Assembly (NCBI GenBank): GCA_002493305.1
Contig: DKYJ01000056.1
Span: forward strand, 74,186 to 89,976
Direction of reading: 5' to 3'
From: Clostridiales bacterium UBA7103
GTDB taxonomy: Bacteria; Bacillota; Clostridia; Oscillospirales; Oscillospiraceae
DNA length: 15,791 bases
The position numbers and the translations under genes are program-made. Under the pieces are notes generated by a model. That model was not told the DNA's origin. It worked only from the letters and a program-made list of their open reading frames with translations, and did no database searches. This document shows, piece by piece, positions 1 through 5,605 of the stretch. Within the stretch, counting starts at the first letter, position 1; each line of letters begins with the position of its first letter.

Positions 1-432
1 AAGGACGAGGTGGACGCCACCCATTCCCCAATGTTCCACCAGATAGAGGGTATGGTCATCGACAGGGGTGTCACTATGGCAGACCTGAAGGCCACGCTGA
101 ATCTGGTCGTCGAGAAAATCTACGGCAAGGGCACCGTGACCCGCTTCCGCCCGCATCATTTCCCCTTCACCGAGCCCAGCTGCGAGATGGATATCCAGTG
201 CCACAAGTGCGGCGGCAAGGGCTGCCCCACCTGTAAGGGTGAGGGCTGGATAGAGGTGCTGGGCGCTGGCATGGTGCACCCCAAGGTGCTTGCCGGCTGC
301 GGCATCGACCCGGATGTGTACTCCGGCTGGGCGTTTGGCATGGGGCTTGAGCGCCTTGCCATGGGCGAGTATAAAATCACCGACTTGCGCCTGATTTTCG
401 AGAATGATATCAGGTTCTTGGAGCAGTTTTGA
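1..432 (+). CDS. pheS: Phenylalanyl-tRNA synthetase alpha subunit (3' part)
   Basis: This is the C-terminal part of the catalytic alpha subunit, which charges tRNA-Phe with phenylalanine as an alpha2-beta2 enzyme in the cytoplasm. The frame is open from base 1, so the 5' end lies outside the window. Visible marks are the class II motif 2 region beginning VDATHSPMFHQIEG, the FPFTEPS segment, and the motif 3 sequence GMGLERLAM (nt about 343-369) close to the stop. Between them is a CxxC-x4-CxxC cluster (nt 199-234), common in Firmicutes PheS and suggestive of a metal site, followed by GWIEVLGAGMVHP. The stop is TGA at 430-432. pheT starts 19 nt later, so the two form one operon. Identification is secure; only the N-terminal half is missing. 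Confidence 0.98.
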   Translation, partial: KDEVDATHSPMFHQIEGMVIDRGVTMADLKATLNLVVEKIYGKGTVTRFRPHHFPFTEPSCEMDIQCHKCGGKGCPTCKGEGWIEVLGAGMVHPKVLAGCGIDPDVYSGWAFGMGLERLAMGEYKITDLRLIFENDIRFLEQF

Positions 433-451
433 TTAGGGGAGGTAGAGTGAA

Positions 452-3145
452 ATGAAGCTTTCAAGAAAATGGCTGAACGAATATGTTGACCTGCCCCTTA
501 GCGAGTGCGACGACAGGAGCTTTGCCGAGGCAATGACCCTGACCGGCTCTAAGGTCGAGGTCACGGAGGATCTGAGCAGGAGCATCTCCGGCGTAAAGGT
601 GGGCAGGATCCTGTCCGTTGAAAAGCACCCCAACTCCGACCATATGCTGGTGCTGAAAATCGATGCGGGGCTGAGCGAGAGCGTGCAGATATGCACCGGG
701 GCGTGGAATGTCCACGAGGGCGACCTCGTGCCCGCCGCGCTCGATGGGGCAAAGCTGCCCACCGGCGCCGTTATAAAGGCTGGGAAGCTCCGGGGTGAGG
801 CGTCAAACGGTATGCTCTGCTCCCTTAAGGAGCTGGGCCTCACCGCTCACGACTACCCCTACGCCGTGATAAAGCCCGCCGCCATTCTGGGCGATTATCA
901 CCCCATTGACCCAAACAAGCCCTCCATTTCCGCCGACATAAAGGCCGGGGATAAAATCTTCGGCAAGGTGATCGCGGCTGCGGTGCTGTCTGTTGAACCT
1001 GCGGGGCTCAACCTATGGAGCTGCGCGCTTGATACCGGCACGGAGCGGGTCGAGTGCCTGAGCGACTGCCAGAATATCCATGGCGGTGATCTGGTGGCCT
1101 ATGACACCGCAAAGGGCAGCATTTGCTCCCTTGACGATCTGCACGCAAAGCAGGAGGAGTTTCCCCACTGCATCGACGACGGCATATTCATTCTCCATGA
1201 GGACGTGATGCCCGGGGACGATGTGGCGGCGATGATAGGCTGCGACGACCATGTGGTGGAGTTTGAAATAACCCCCAACAGGCCGGACTGCCTGTGCGTC
1301 ACCGGCCTTGCGCGCGAGGCGGCCGTCACCTTCGGCAAGGAGCTCAAGCTCCATGAGCCGATGGTAAAGGCGCTGGCCGGAGGCGATATAAACGACTATG
1401 CCAGAATAATAGTCGAGGAGCCCAAGCTCTGCCCCCGCTACACCGCGCGGATGGTGAAGAATGTGAAGATAGCCCCGTCCCCGGTCTGGATGCGCGAGCG
1501 TATCCGCAACGCTGGCATGAGGCCGATAAATAATATTGTCGATATCACGAATTATGTGATGCTGGAGCTGGGGCAGCCTATGCACGCTTTTGATTTCAGC
1601 TGTGTGAACAAGGGAGAGATCCATGTCCGCCTTGCGCGCGAGGGAGAGACTATCCGCACGCTTGACGGCACGGAGCGCAAACTCAGCACAAATATGCTCT
1701 GCATCTGCGACACGGATAAGCCCGTGGGCGTGGCCGGCGTCATGGGCGGCGAGAACAGCGAGATCGTGGGCGACACGGCCATGGTGCTCTTTGAAAGCGC
1801 GAACTTCAACGGCACCTCTATCCGCCGCACCGCCACCGCTCTCGGTATGCGCACCGACGCCTCCTCCCGCTATGAAAAGGGGCTTGACCCGCAGAACACC
1901 TACAAGGCCGTTCAGCGCGCCTGCGAGCTTATTGAGGAGCTTGGCGCGGGTGAAGTGGTCGAGGGCGTTATAGACGTCTACCCGGAGGGATTCACACCCG
2001 CCGTCGTCAAGCTCGAACCGGAGAAGATAAACGCCCTGCTGGGGACGGATATCTCCGAGCAGACCATGCGCAAGATCCTCCTCGATCTGGGCTTCGAGCT
2101 GGACGGGGATAAGATAATCGTCCCGTCCTGGCGCGGCGATGTGGAGCATTACTCCGATATCGCGGAGGAAGTAGCCCGATTCTACGGCTACAATAATATC
2201 CCCATCCGCTTTGCCGGCGGCATAACCACCTGCGGCGGCTTTGACCCGGAACAGCAGTGCGAGCGGCGCATCGGCGAGGTCTGCCGCGGTCTGGGCATGG
2301 ACGAGATAATAACCTACTCCTTCATAAGCCCCGCTTATTATGACAAGATCCGCCTGCCGAAGAACTCCGCGCTGAGAGACAGCCTGCGCATCTTAAACCC
2401 CTTGGGCGAGGATACCTCCATTATGCGCACCACGATTCTGCCCTCCATGCTGGAGATAGTCGCGCGCAACTATAACTACCGCAACAAGAGCGCGGCGCTG
2501 TATGAGATCGGCAGGGTGTACTTCAAGCGCCCGGACGGCCTTGCCGACGAGCCGAAGATCGTCTCCCTTGGCGCATACGGCAGCGGTATGAACTTCTTCG
2601 TGATGAAGGGCTGGGTCGAGGCGCTGCTTGAGAGCCTTGATGCGCCCGCACCCCGCTTCACCGCTGTGCGGGATAACCCCTCCTACCACCCCGGACGCTG
2701 CGCGGAAGTCTATTGCGGCGATAAGCGCATCGGCGTTCTCGGACAGATACACCCGGAGGTCGCTGCAAATTACGGCGTGGACGCGGAGGTTTACTGCGCG
2801 GAGCTGAGCTTTGAGGCGATATTCGCCGTCAAGGGCGATATTCCGGTGTATAAGCCCCTGCCCCGCTTCCCGGCCGCGACGAGGGACATCGCCATCGTGT
2901 GCGACGCGTCCGTTCCCGTGGGCGAGCTTAAGGAGTGCATCATGGCAAACGGCGGGGAGTACCTGAGAAGCTGCGAGCTGTTTGATATCTACACCGGCAG
3001 CCACATCGCCGAGGGCAAGAAATCCGCGGCCTTCTCCCTGACCATGCGGGCCGACGACCAGACCCTGACCGATGAGCACGCCGACGAGACTGTCAATGCC
3101 GTCCTCAAGGCGCTGGGCGAGAAATTTGGCGCGGTGATAAGATAA
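452..3145 (+). CDS. pheT: Phenylalanyl-tRNA synthetase beta subunit with an extra internal segment
   Basis: This is the beta subunit, which binds and edits tRNA-Phe together with PheS. It is 897 aa, against about 800 for typical bacterial PheT. Domains in order: EMAPII/OB-type tRNA-binding domain (about 43-150, with EKHPNSDHMLVLKID and KLRGEASNGMLCS); an extra segment (about 136-241) that looks like a degenerate second copy of that domain; the B3/B4 editing domain (about 312-490, with INNIVDITNYVMLELGQPMH and GVMGGENSEIVG); the B5 domain (about 515-585, VPSWRGDVEHYSDIAEEVAR); the catalytic-like core (about 600-795); and the C-terminal FDX-ACB anticodon-binding domain (about 803-897). The ATG at 452 follows AGGGGAGG (435-442). 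Reading continues directly after the extra segment with DDGIFILHED, as in normal PheT, so this is not a frameshift. Confidence 0.98.
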   Translation: MKLSRKWLNEYVDLPLSECDDRSFAEAMTLTGSKVEVTEDLSRSISGVKVGRILSVEKHPNSDHMLVLKIDAGLSESVQICTGAWNVHEGDLVPAALDGAKLPTGAVIKAGKLRGEASNGMLCSLKELGLTAHDYPYAVIKPAAILGDYHPIDPNKPSISADIKAGDKIFGKVIAAAVLSVEPAGLNLWSCALDTGTERVECLSDCQNIHGGDLVAYDTAKGSICSLDDLHAKQEEFPHCIDDGIFILHEDVMPGDDVAAMIGCDDHVVEFEITPNRPDCLCVTGLAREAAVTFGKELKLHEPMVKALAGGDINDYARIIVEEPKLCPRYTARMVKNVKIAPSPVWMRERIRNAGMRPINNIVDITNYVMLELGQPMHAFDFSCVNKGEIHVRLAREGETIRTLDGTERKLSTNMLCICDTDKPVGVAGVMGGENSEIVGDTAMVLFESANFNGTSIRRTATALGMRTDASSRYEKGLDPQNTYKAVQRACELIEELGAGEVVEGVIDVYPEGFTPAVVKLEPEKINALLGTDISEQTMRKILLDLGFELDGDKIIVPSWRGDVEHYSDIAEEVARFYGYNNIPIRFAGGITTCGGFDPEQQCERRIGEVCRGLGMDEIITYSFISPAYYDKIRLPKNSALRDSLRILNPLGEDTSIMRTTILPSMLEIVARNYNYRNKSAALYEIGRVYFKRPDGLADEPKIVSLGAYGSGMNFFVMKGWVEALLESLDAPAPRFTAVRDNPSYHPGRCAEVYCGDKRIGVLGQIHPEVAANYGVDAEVYCAELSFEAIFAVKGDIPVYKPLPRFPAATRDIAIVCDASVPVGELKECIMANGGEYLRSCELFDIYTGSHIAEGKKSAAFSLTMRADDQTLTDEHADETVNAVLKALGEKFGAVIR
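857..1174 (+). repeat. Degenerate in-frame duplication inside pheT
   Basis: Residues about 167-250 of PheT resemble residues about 46-150. GRILSVEKHP...LKIDAG...NVHEGDLV matches AAVLSVEPAG...ALDTGT...NIHGGDLV. NGMLCSLKELGLTAHDYPYA matches GSICSLDDLHAKQEEFPHC. The second copy has lost the HPN-D and KLRG signatures. The coordinates give the extra length relative to ordinary PheT. Confidence 0.65.
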
Positions 3146-3148
3146 GCT

Positions 3149-3178
3149 GTTTGAAAAGCCCCCCTGGGCTTTTCAAAC
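3149..3178. terminator. Perfect 13-bp hairpin after pheT
   Basis: GTTTGAAAAGCCC (3149-3161), a four-base loop, then GGGCTTTTCAAAC (3166-3178), starting three bases after the pheT stop. There is no T-tract on either side, so it is not a classical rho-independent terminator. It may still stabilise the 3' end of the pheST mRNA or be the first arm of the structured region that follows. Confidence 0.6.
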
Positions 3179-3300
3179 AAAGAGTTGCAGCCTGAAAAGT
3201 ATTTTTTGCCAGCTACATACCCCGGCAAAAAATGATCCACTTTTTTCGCCGATGCGGCGGCGAACTCTGCGAGGCTTTTTTAAAAGATAGGGGATAGAAT
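3179..3300. repeat. Non-coding stretch of nested inverted repeats
   Basis: No reading frame here looks real. Inverted arms are present at TTTTTTGCC (3202-3210) / GGCAAAAAA (3224-3232), at CGCCG (3247-3251) / CGGCG (3255-3259), and at AGAGTTGC (3181-3188) / GCGAACTCT (3260-3268, one bulge). A further pair, AGCCT (3189-3193) / AGGCT (3272-3276), crosses the last one. Together with the preceding hairpin this looks like a compact structured intergenic element, either a repeat or an RNA. Function unknown. Confidence 0.5.
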
Positions 3301-3325
3301 ACCGTCAAAGGCTGTCTATGTCTGG

Positions 3326-3373
3326 AAAAAATGGGGGAAATTTAATAATTCTTAACTATTTCCCCCCATTTTT
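3326..3373 (+). terminator. A-T-flanked G/C stem-loop upstream of ireB
   Basis: AAAAAATGGGGGAAAT (3326-3341) pairs with ATTTCCCCCCATTTTT (3358-3373) around a 16-base AT-rich loop, with one bulged base. The stem has five Gs against six Cs and runs into T-rich sequence, so it resembles a weak terminator insulating ireB from upstream transcription. Confidence 0.5.
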
Positions 3374-3377
3374 CGAC

Positions 3378-3410
3378 TTTACTTGACAGCGCTTTATGTT
3401 ATAATATAGC
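3378..3410 (+). promoter_or_regulatory. Promoter for ireB (two overlapping readings)
   Basis: A perfect TTGACA (3383-3388) lies 16 nt before TATAGC (3405-3410). Alternatively TTTACT (3378-3383) lies 16 nt before a perfect TATAAT (3400-3405). The perfect -35 and the perfect -10 are only 11 nt apart and cannot serve the same polymerase. One of the two readings, or both, should drive ireB. Confidence 0.65.
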
Positions 3411-3424
3411 CATAGATTCAAAAT

Positions 3425-3469
3425 GTAAGTGATGAATAAATCGGCGTTGGCCGTATGCTCAGCGCTTAC
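3425..3469 (+). promoter_or_regulatory. Leader stem-loop before ireB
   Basis: GTAAGTG (3425-3431) can pair with CGCTTAC (3463-3469), with one G-U pair. Inside it is a small hairpin, CGGC-GTTG-GCCG. The structure ends 11 nt before the ribosome binding site. No known riboswitch was recognised. Confidence 0.35.
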
Positions 3470-3480
3470 GTAAAACAAAA

Positions 3481-3485
3481 GGAGG
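3481..3485 (+). promoter_or_regulatory. Ribosome binding site choosing the ireB start
   Basis: GGAGG ends seven bases before the ATG at 3493, but only one base before the in-frame ATG at 3487. The downstream ATG is therefore the likely start. Confidence 0.8.
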
Positions 3486-3492
3486 GATGATC

Positions 3493-3735
3493 ATGGAAGA
3501 CAAGACAAGAAAGTTTACTGCCCTTGACAGCAAGACCGAGATGAAAGAGATACTCTGCTCCGTGTATAACTCCCTCATGGTCAAGGGTTATAACCCCATT
3601 AACCAGATCGTGGGCTATATTCTTTCGGAAGATCCGACTTATATCACAAACTATAACAACGCCCGCACGCTTATCTGCCGCATCGACAGGGATGAGCTGA
3701 TGCAGGAGCTGCTGAAAAACTATCTGGACAAATGA
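3493..3735 (+). CDS. ireB: IreB family regulatory phosphoprotein (UPF0297)
   Basis: This is a small soluble protein of about 80 aa with the full family pattern: a short N-terminal tail (TRKFTALDSK) carrying threonines at positions 5 and 9, then VYNSLMVKGYNPINQIVGYILSEDPTYIT and a C-terminal RIDRDELMQELLKNYL helix. In Enterococcus the homologue is a substrate of the membrane Ser/Thr kinase IreK and a negative regulator of cell-envelope stress and cephalosporin resistance; the N-terminal threonines are the phosphosites there. Phosphorylation here is inference. In many Firmicutes the gene sits beside ruvX and follows alaS. Here it stands alone between its own promoter and a strong terminator. 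The start at 3493 is chosen from ribosome-binding-site spacing. Confidence 0.93.
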   Translation: MEDKTRKFTALDSKTEMKEILCSVYNSLMVKGYNPINQIVGYILSEDPTYITNYNNARTLICRIDRDELMQELLKNYLDK

Positions 3736-3742
3736 TTAGTGT

Positions 3743-3774
3743 CTAAAAAAAGCCCCGTGAGGGGCTTTTTTTAG
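3743..3774. terminator. Strong rho-independent terminator after ireB (bidirectional form)
   Basis: CTAAAAAAAGCCCC (3743-3756), loop GTGA, then GGGGCTTTTTTTAG (3761-3774): a perfect 14-bp stem ending in a seven-T run. It sits eight bases after the ireB stop and 17 bases before the next start codon. Confidence 0.95.
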
Positions 3775-3791
3775 AATGTAGAGGGAAAACA

Positions 3792-4625
3792 ATGACAGAA
3801 AGAGAGATAAGCACCCTGCGACTTTGCGCGCAAGAGGAGCTGGACATTGTGAAAACCTTTGAGTGCGGCCAGTGCTTTCGCTGGAACCGGGACGAAAAGG
3901 GAGTTTATACAGGCGTCGCGCTGGGCTATCCTGCCCATGTCTGGGCGGAGGAGGGGAGCGTGTACATACGCTCCGCCGCGCCGAAGGAGCTGTGGCGCGA
4001 TTATTTTGATTTAGAGCGGGATTACGCCGCCGCGAGCCGCTTTCAGGGAGGGGAATATCTGGACGAGTGCGTCCGCTACGGCATGGGCATCCGCATCCTG
4101 CGACAAGACCCGTGGGAGGCGCTGTGCTCGTTCATCATCTCCCAGTGCAACAACATCAGCCGCATAAAAGGCATAGTCGAGCGGCTGTGCGCCCTGTATG
4201 GGGAGGAGCTTTTTTTTGAGGGCGAGCGCTTTTTTGCCTTTCCCCCGGCGGAGAGGCTGGCACTGCTCGAGGAGAGCGACCTTGCCCCGCTGCGCAGCGG
4301 TTACCGTGCGGCGTACATAATCAGCGCGGCAAGAGCCGTAAGCGCGGGGGAGCTTTGCCTTGAGGAGCTTATCACCTGCGACGGCGCGGCGGCGAAAAAA
4401 GCGCTGCTGAGCCTCAACGGAGTTGGGGACAAGGTCGCCAACTGCGTGGTGCTGTTCGGCTTGCGGCATATGGAGGCATTTCCCATTGATGTGTGGATAA
4501 AGCGGGCGCTCAAGGAGCACTTCCCGCCGGACTTTGACCCCAAAACGCTGGGGGACTATGCGGGGCTTGCCCAGCAGTACATTTTCTACTACGCCCGGAG
4601 CGAGGGGCGGAATGAGCTGAATTAG
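3792..4625 (+). CDS. OGG1-type 8-oxoguanine DNA glycosylase/AP lyase
   Basis: This is a base-excision repair enzyme that removes oxidised guanine and may nick the abasic strand. It has 277 aa. The N-terminal part carries the OGG N-domain signature FECGQCFRW (about 23-31). The HhH-GPD core spans about 104-240, with DPWEALCSFIISQCNNISRIK and the hairpin LNGVGDKVANCVVLFG (208-223). K214 in the hairpin matches the catalytic lysine of OGG1, and D233 in FPIDVW matches the essential aspartate, which separates it from monofunctional AlkA. The start follows GAGGG with usual spacing. The gene lies just behind the ireB terminator with no room for a normal promoter between them, so it depends on read-through or on a promoter inside ireB. 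Confidence 0.93.
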   Translation: MTEREISTLRLCAQEELDIVKTFECGQCFRWNRDEKGVYTGVALGYPAHVWAEEGSVYIRSAAPKELWRDYFDLERDYAAASRFQGGEYLDECVRYGMGIRILRQDPWEALCSFIISQCNNISRIKGIVERLCALYGEELFFEGERFFAFPPAERLALLEESDLAPLRSGYRAAYIISAARAVSAGELCLEELITCDGAAAKKALLSLNGVGDKVANCVVLFGLRHMEAFPIDVWIKRALKEHFPPDFDPKTLGDYAGLAQQYIFYYARSEGRNELN

Positions 4626-4630
4626 CTTAT

Positions 4631-4643
4631 AAGGAGTTTGTGC
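4631..4643. repeat. Left copy of a 13-bp direct repeat flanking the intergenic insert
   Basis: AAGGAGTTTGTGC here matches AAGGAGTTTGCGC at 4945-4957 in 12 of 13 positions. The right-hand copy is the ribosome binding site region of the GNAT gene. This one sits five bases after the glycosylase stop and has no start codon behind it. Confidence 0.55.
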
Positions 4644-4652
4644 AATTCCTAT

Positions 4653-4810
4653 CCTTGCTTCCCCATGAGGGGGAAGTACCCGCAATAGGCGGGGGATAGG
4701 GGGCTGGACTGCTCTGGGGCAGGATAGAAGCACTTTCTTATTAACTGCGTTACAAGACATCCCCCCATCAGTCAGCTTATGCTGACAGCTTCCCCTCATG
4801 GGAAGCCAAG
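4653..4810. mobile_element. MITE-like inverted-repeat element
   Basis: The two ends of this 158-bp non-coding stretch are imperfect inverted repeats of about 50 bp. CCTTGCTTCCCCATGAGGGG... begins the left end, and the reverse complement of the right end begins CTTGGCTTCCCATGAGGGG.... Each end contains its own small hairpin: CTTCCCC/GGGGAAG at 4658-4676 and GCTTCCC/GGGAAGC at 4788-4806. GTCAGC-TTAT-GCTGAC adds a third at 4771-4786. No transposase or reading frame lies inside. It resembles miniature inverted-repeat elements scattered in gut Clostridia, from memory rather than a search. Confidence 0.6.
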
Positions 4811-4848
4811 ATTTGGTGTGGTGTATGTTTAGCACTTTTGCTTCTAAC

Positions 4849-4898
4849 TTGCGCCTTTACAGACTCCCCTGCGCAGAGGGGAGTCTGTAAAGGCGCAA
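4849..4898. repeat. Perfect 22-bp inverted repeat (six-base loop)
   Basis: The arms 4849-4870 and 4877-4898 are exactly complementary, beginning TTGCGCCTTTACAGACTCC and closing around GCGCAG. There is no T-run after either end, so it is a poor terminator. It could extrude as a cruciform or form a very stable RNA hairpin in the leader of the GNAT gene. It may be a second small repeat element or a terminator-like relic. Confidence 0.8.
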
Positions 4899-4944
4899 AT
4901 TTACAGCTCTTATGCTGAAAATGCATCTGCGGTTCATGTAATTG

Positions 4945-4957
4945 AAGGAGTTTGCGC
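4945..4957. repeat. Right copy of the 13-bp direct repeat (contains the GNAT ribosome binding site)
   Basis: AAGGAGTTTGCGC, the partner of 4631-4643. It holds the AAGGAG that serves the GTG start at 4959. Confidence 0.55.
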
Positions 4958-4958
4958 G

Positions 4959-5447
4959 GTGGAGATAAGATATGTCATCCCAAATGATGATCCGCTTGAG
5001 ATAAGCGGCGTGTATGAAGCAAGCTGGAAATACGCCTACAAGGGCATTATCCCGCAGGAATATCTTGACAGCATCCCGGCAGGACGATGGGCCGGCAGCA
5101 TCGGCAAAGCCAGCATGAACAACCTTGTTCTGACAGAAAACGGGAGGATCATAGGTACGGCGAGCTTTTGCGGGTCAAGATGGGATAAGTACGGCGAGTA
5201 CGGAGAAATCGTCTCCATATATTTTCTGCCGGAGTTTATTGGACAAGGGTATGGTGGCTTGCTGCTTTCAAAATGTGTTGAGGAATTAAAACGCTGCGGC
5301 TTTGAAAAAGTGCTTTTATGGGTTTTGGAGGATAATCACAGGGCAAGACATTTTTACGAAAAAAACGGGTTTATCTATTCGGGCACATTCATGGAGGACA
5401 ATATCGGCGGGAAAAATTTGAGAGAGGTTTTATATTTTCTCGCTTGA
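4959..5447 (+). CDS. GNAT family N-acetyltransferase
   Basis: This is a cytoplasmic acetyl-CoA-dependent acetyltransferase of 162 aa with a single GNAT domain. It shows the beta4 strand EIVSIYFLPEFIGQGYGG, whose Q-x-x-G-x-G-like acetyl-CoA loop is GQGYGG (95-100), then the helix LLLSKCVEELKRCGF and the late signature LEDNHRARHFYEKNGF (123-138). The substrate cannot be told; similar proteins act on ribosomal proteins, amines or small toxins. The start is GTG at 4959, eight bases after GAAGGAG. It lies downstream of the glycosylase but is separated from it by repeat elements. No clear promoter was found just upstream, so it may be co-transcribed with the glycosylase. Confidence 0.9.
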   Translation: MEIRYVIPNDDPLEISGVYEASWKYAYKGIIPQEYLDSIPAGRWAGSIGKASMNNLVLTENGRIIGTASFCGSRWDKYGEYGEIVSIYFLPEFIGQGYGGLLLSKCVEELKRCGFEKVLLWVLEDNHRARHFYEKNGFIYSGTFMEDNIGGKNLREVLYFLA

Positions 5448-5503
5448 ACGACCCGGTATTTCCCGATGCTTGTCTGCCTTTTTCAAGCCTCGAAAAATAG
5501 GTG

Positions 5504-5531
5504 TTGACAAAGGGAAAATTTATGCTAAAAT
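5504..5531 (+). promoter_or_regulatory. Promoter for guaB
   Basis: A perfect TTGACA (5504-5509), a 16-nt spacer, then TAAAAT (5526-5531). Transcription should begin near 5538, leaving a leader of about 68 nt. Confidence 0.85.
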
Positions 5532-5547
5532 AGACAAAAATTTACCG

Positions 5548-5575
5548 TATCGCGGCGGAGCTTACCGCCGCGATA
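5548..5575 (+). promoter_or_regulatory. Perfect 11-bp hairpin in the guaB leader
   Basis: TATCGCGGCGG (5548-5558), loop AGCTTA, CCGCCGCGATA (5565-5575). It lies about 10 nt into the transcript and ends 12 nt before the ribosome binding site. It does not match the purine riboswitch and has no T-tract, so it may stabilise the 5' end of the mRNA or bind a protein. Confidence 0.6.
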
Positions 5576-5605
5576 TGATATTAAAATGGAGAGGGGTAAT
5601 TTCAT

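Noticed and set aside
1013..2149. Long open frame on the - strand inside pheT (378 codons)
   Set aside because: It lies entirely opposite the securely identified pheT, has no ribosome binding site and no recognisable domain. It is a side effect of high GC content.
2393..3079. - strand frame of 228 codons within the 3' part of pheT
   Set aside because: Shadow of the real gene; its composition mirrors pheT codons.
3986..4110. Possible frameshift in the glycosylase
   Set aside because: The reading frame is continuous from the N-domain through the HhH-GPD motifs with all key residues in order.
4011..4835. Long - strand frame over the glycosylase and the MITE-like element
   Set aside because: Opposite a clear enzyme gene and running through inverted repeats, with no start signal.
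5538..5600. Purine (guanine) riboswitch before guaB
   Set aside because: The leader is about 68 nt with a single simple hairpin. The three-way junction and conserved loop bases of that riboswitch are absent.
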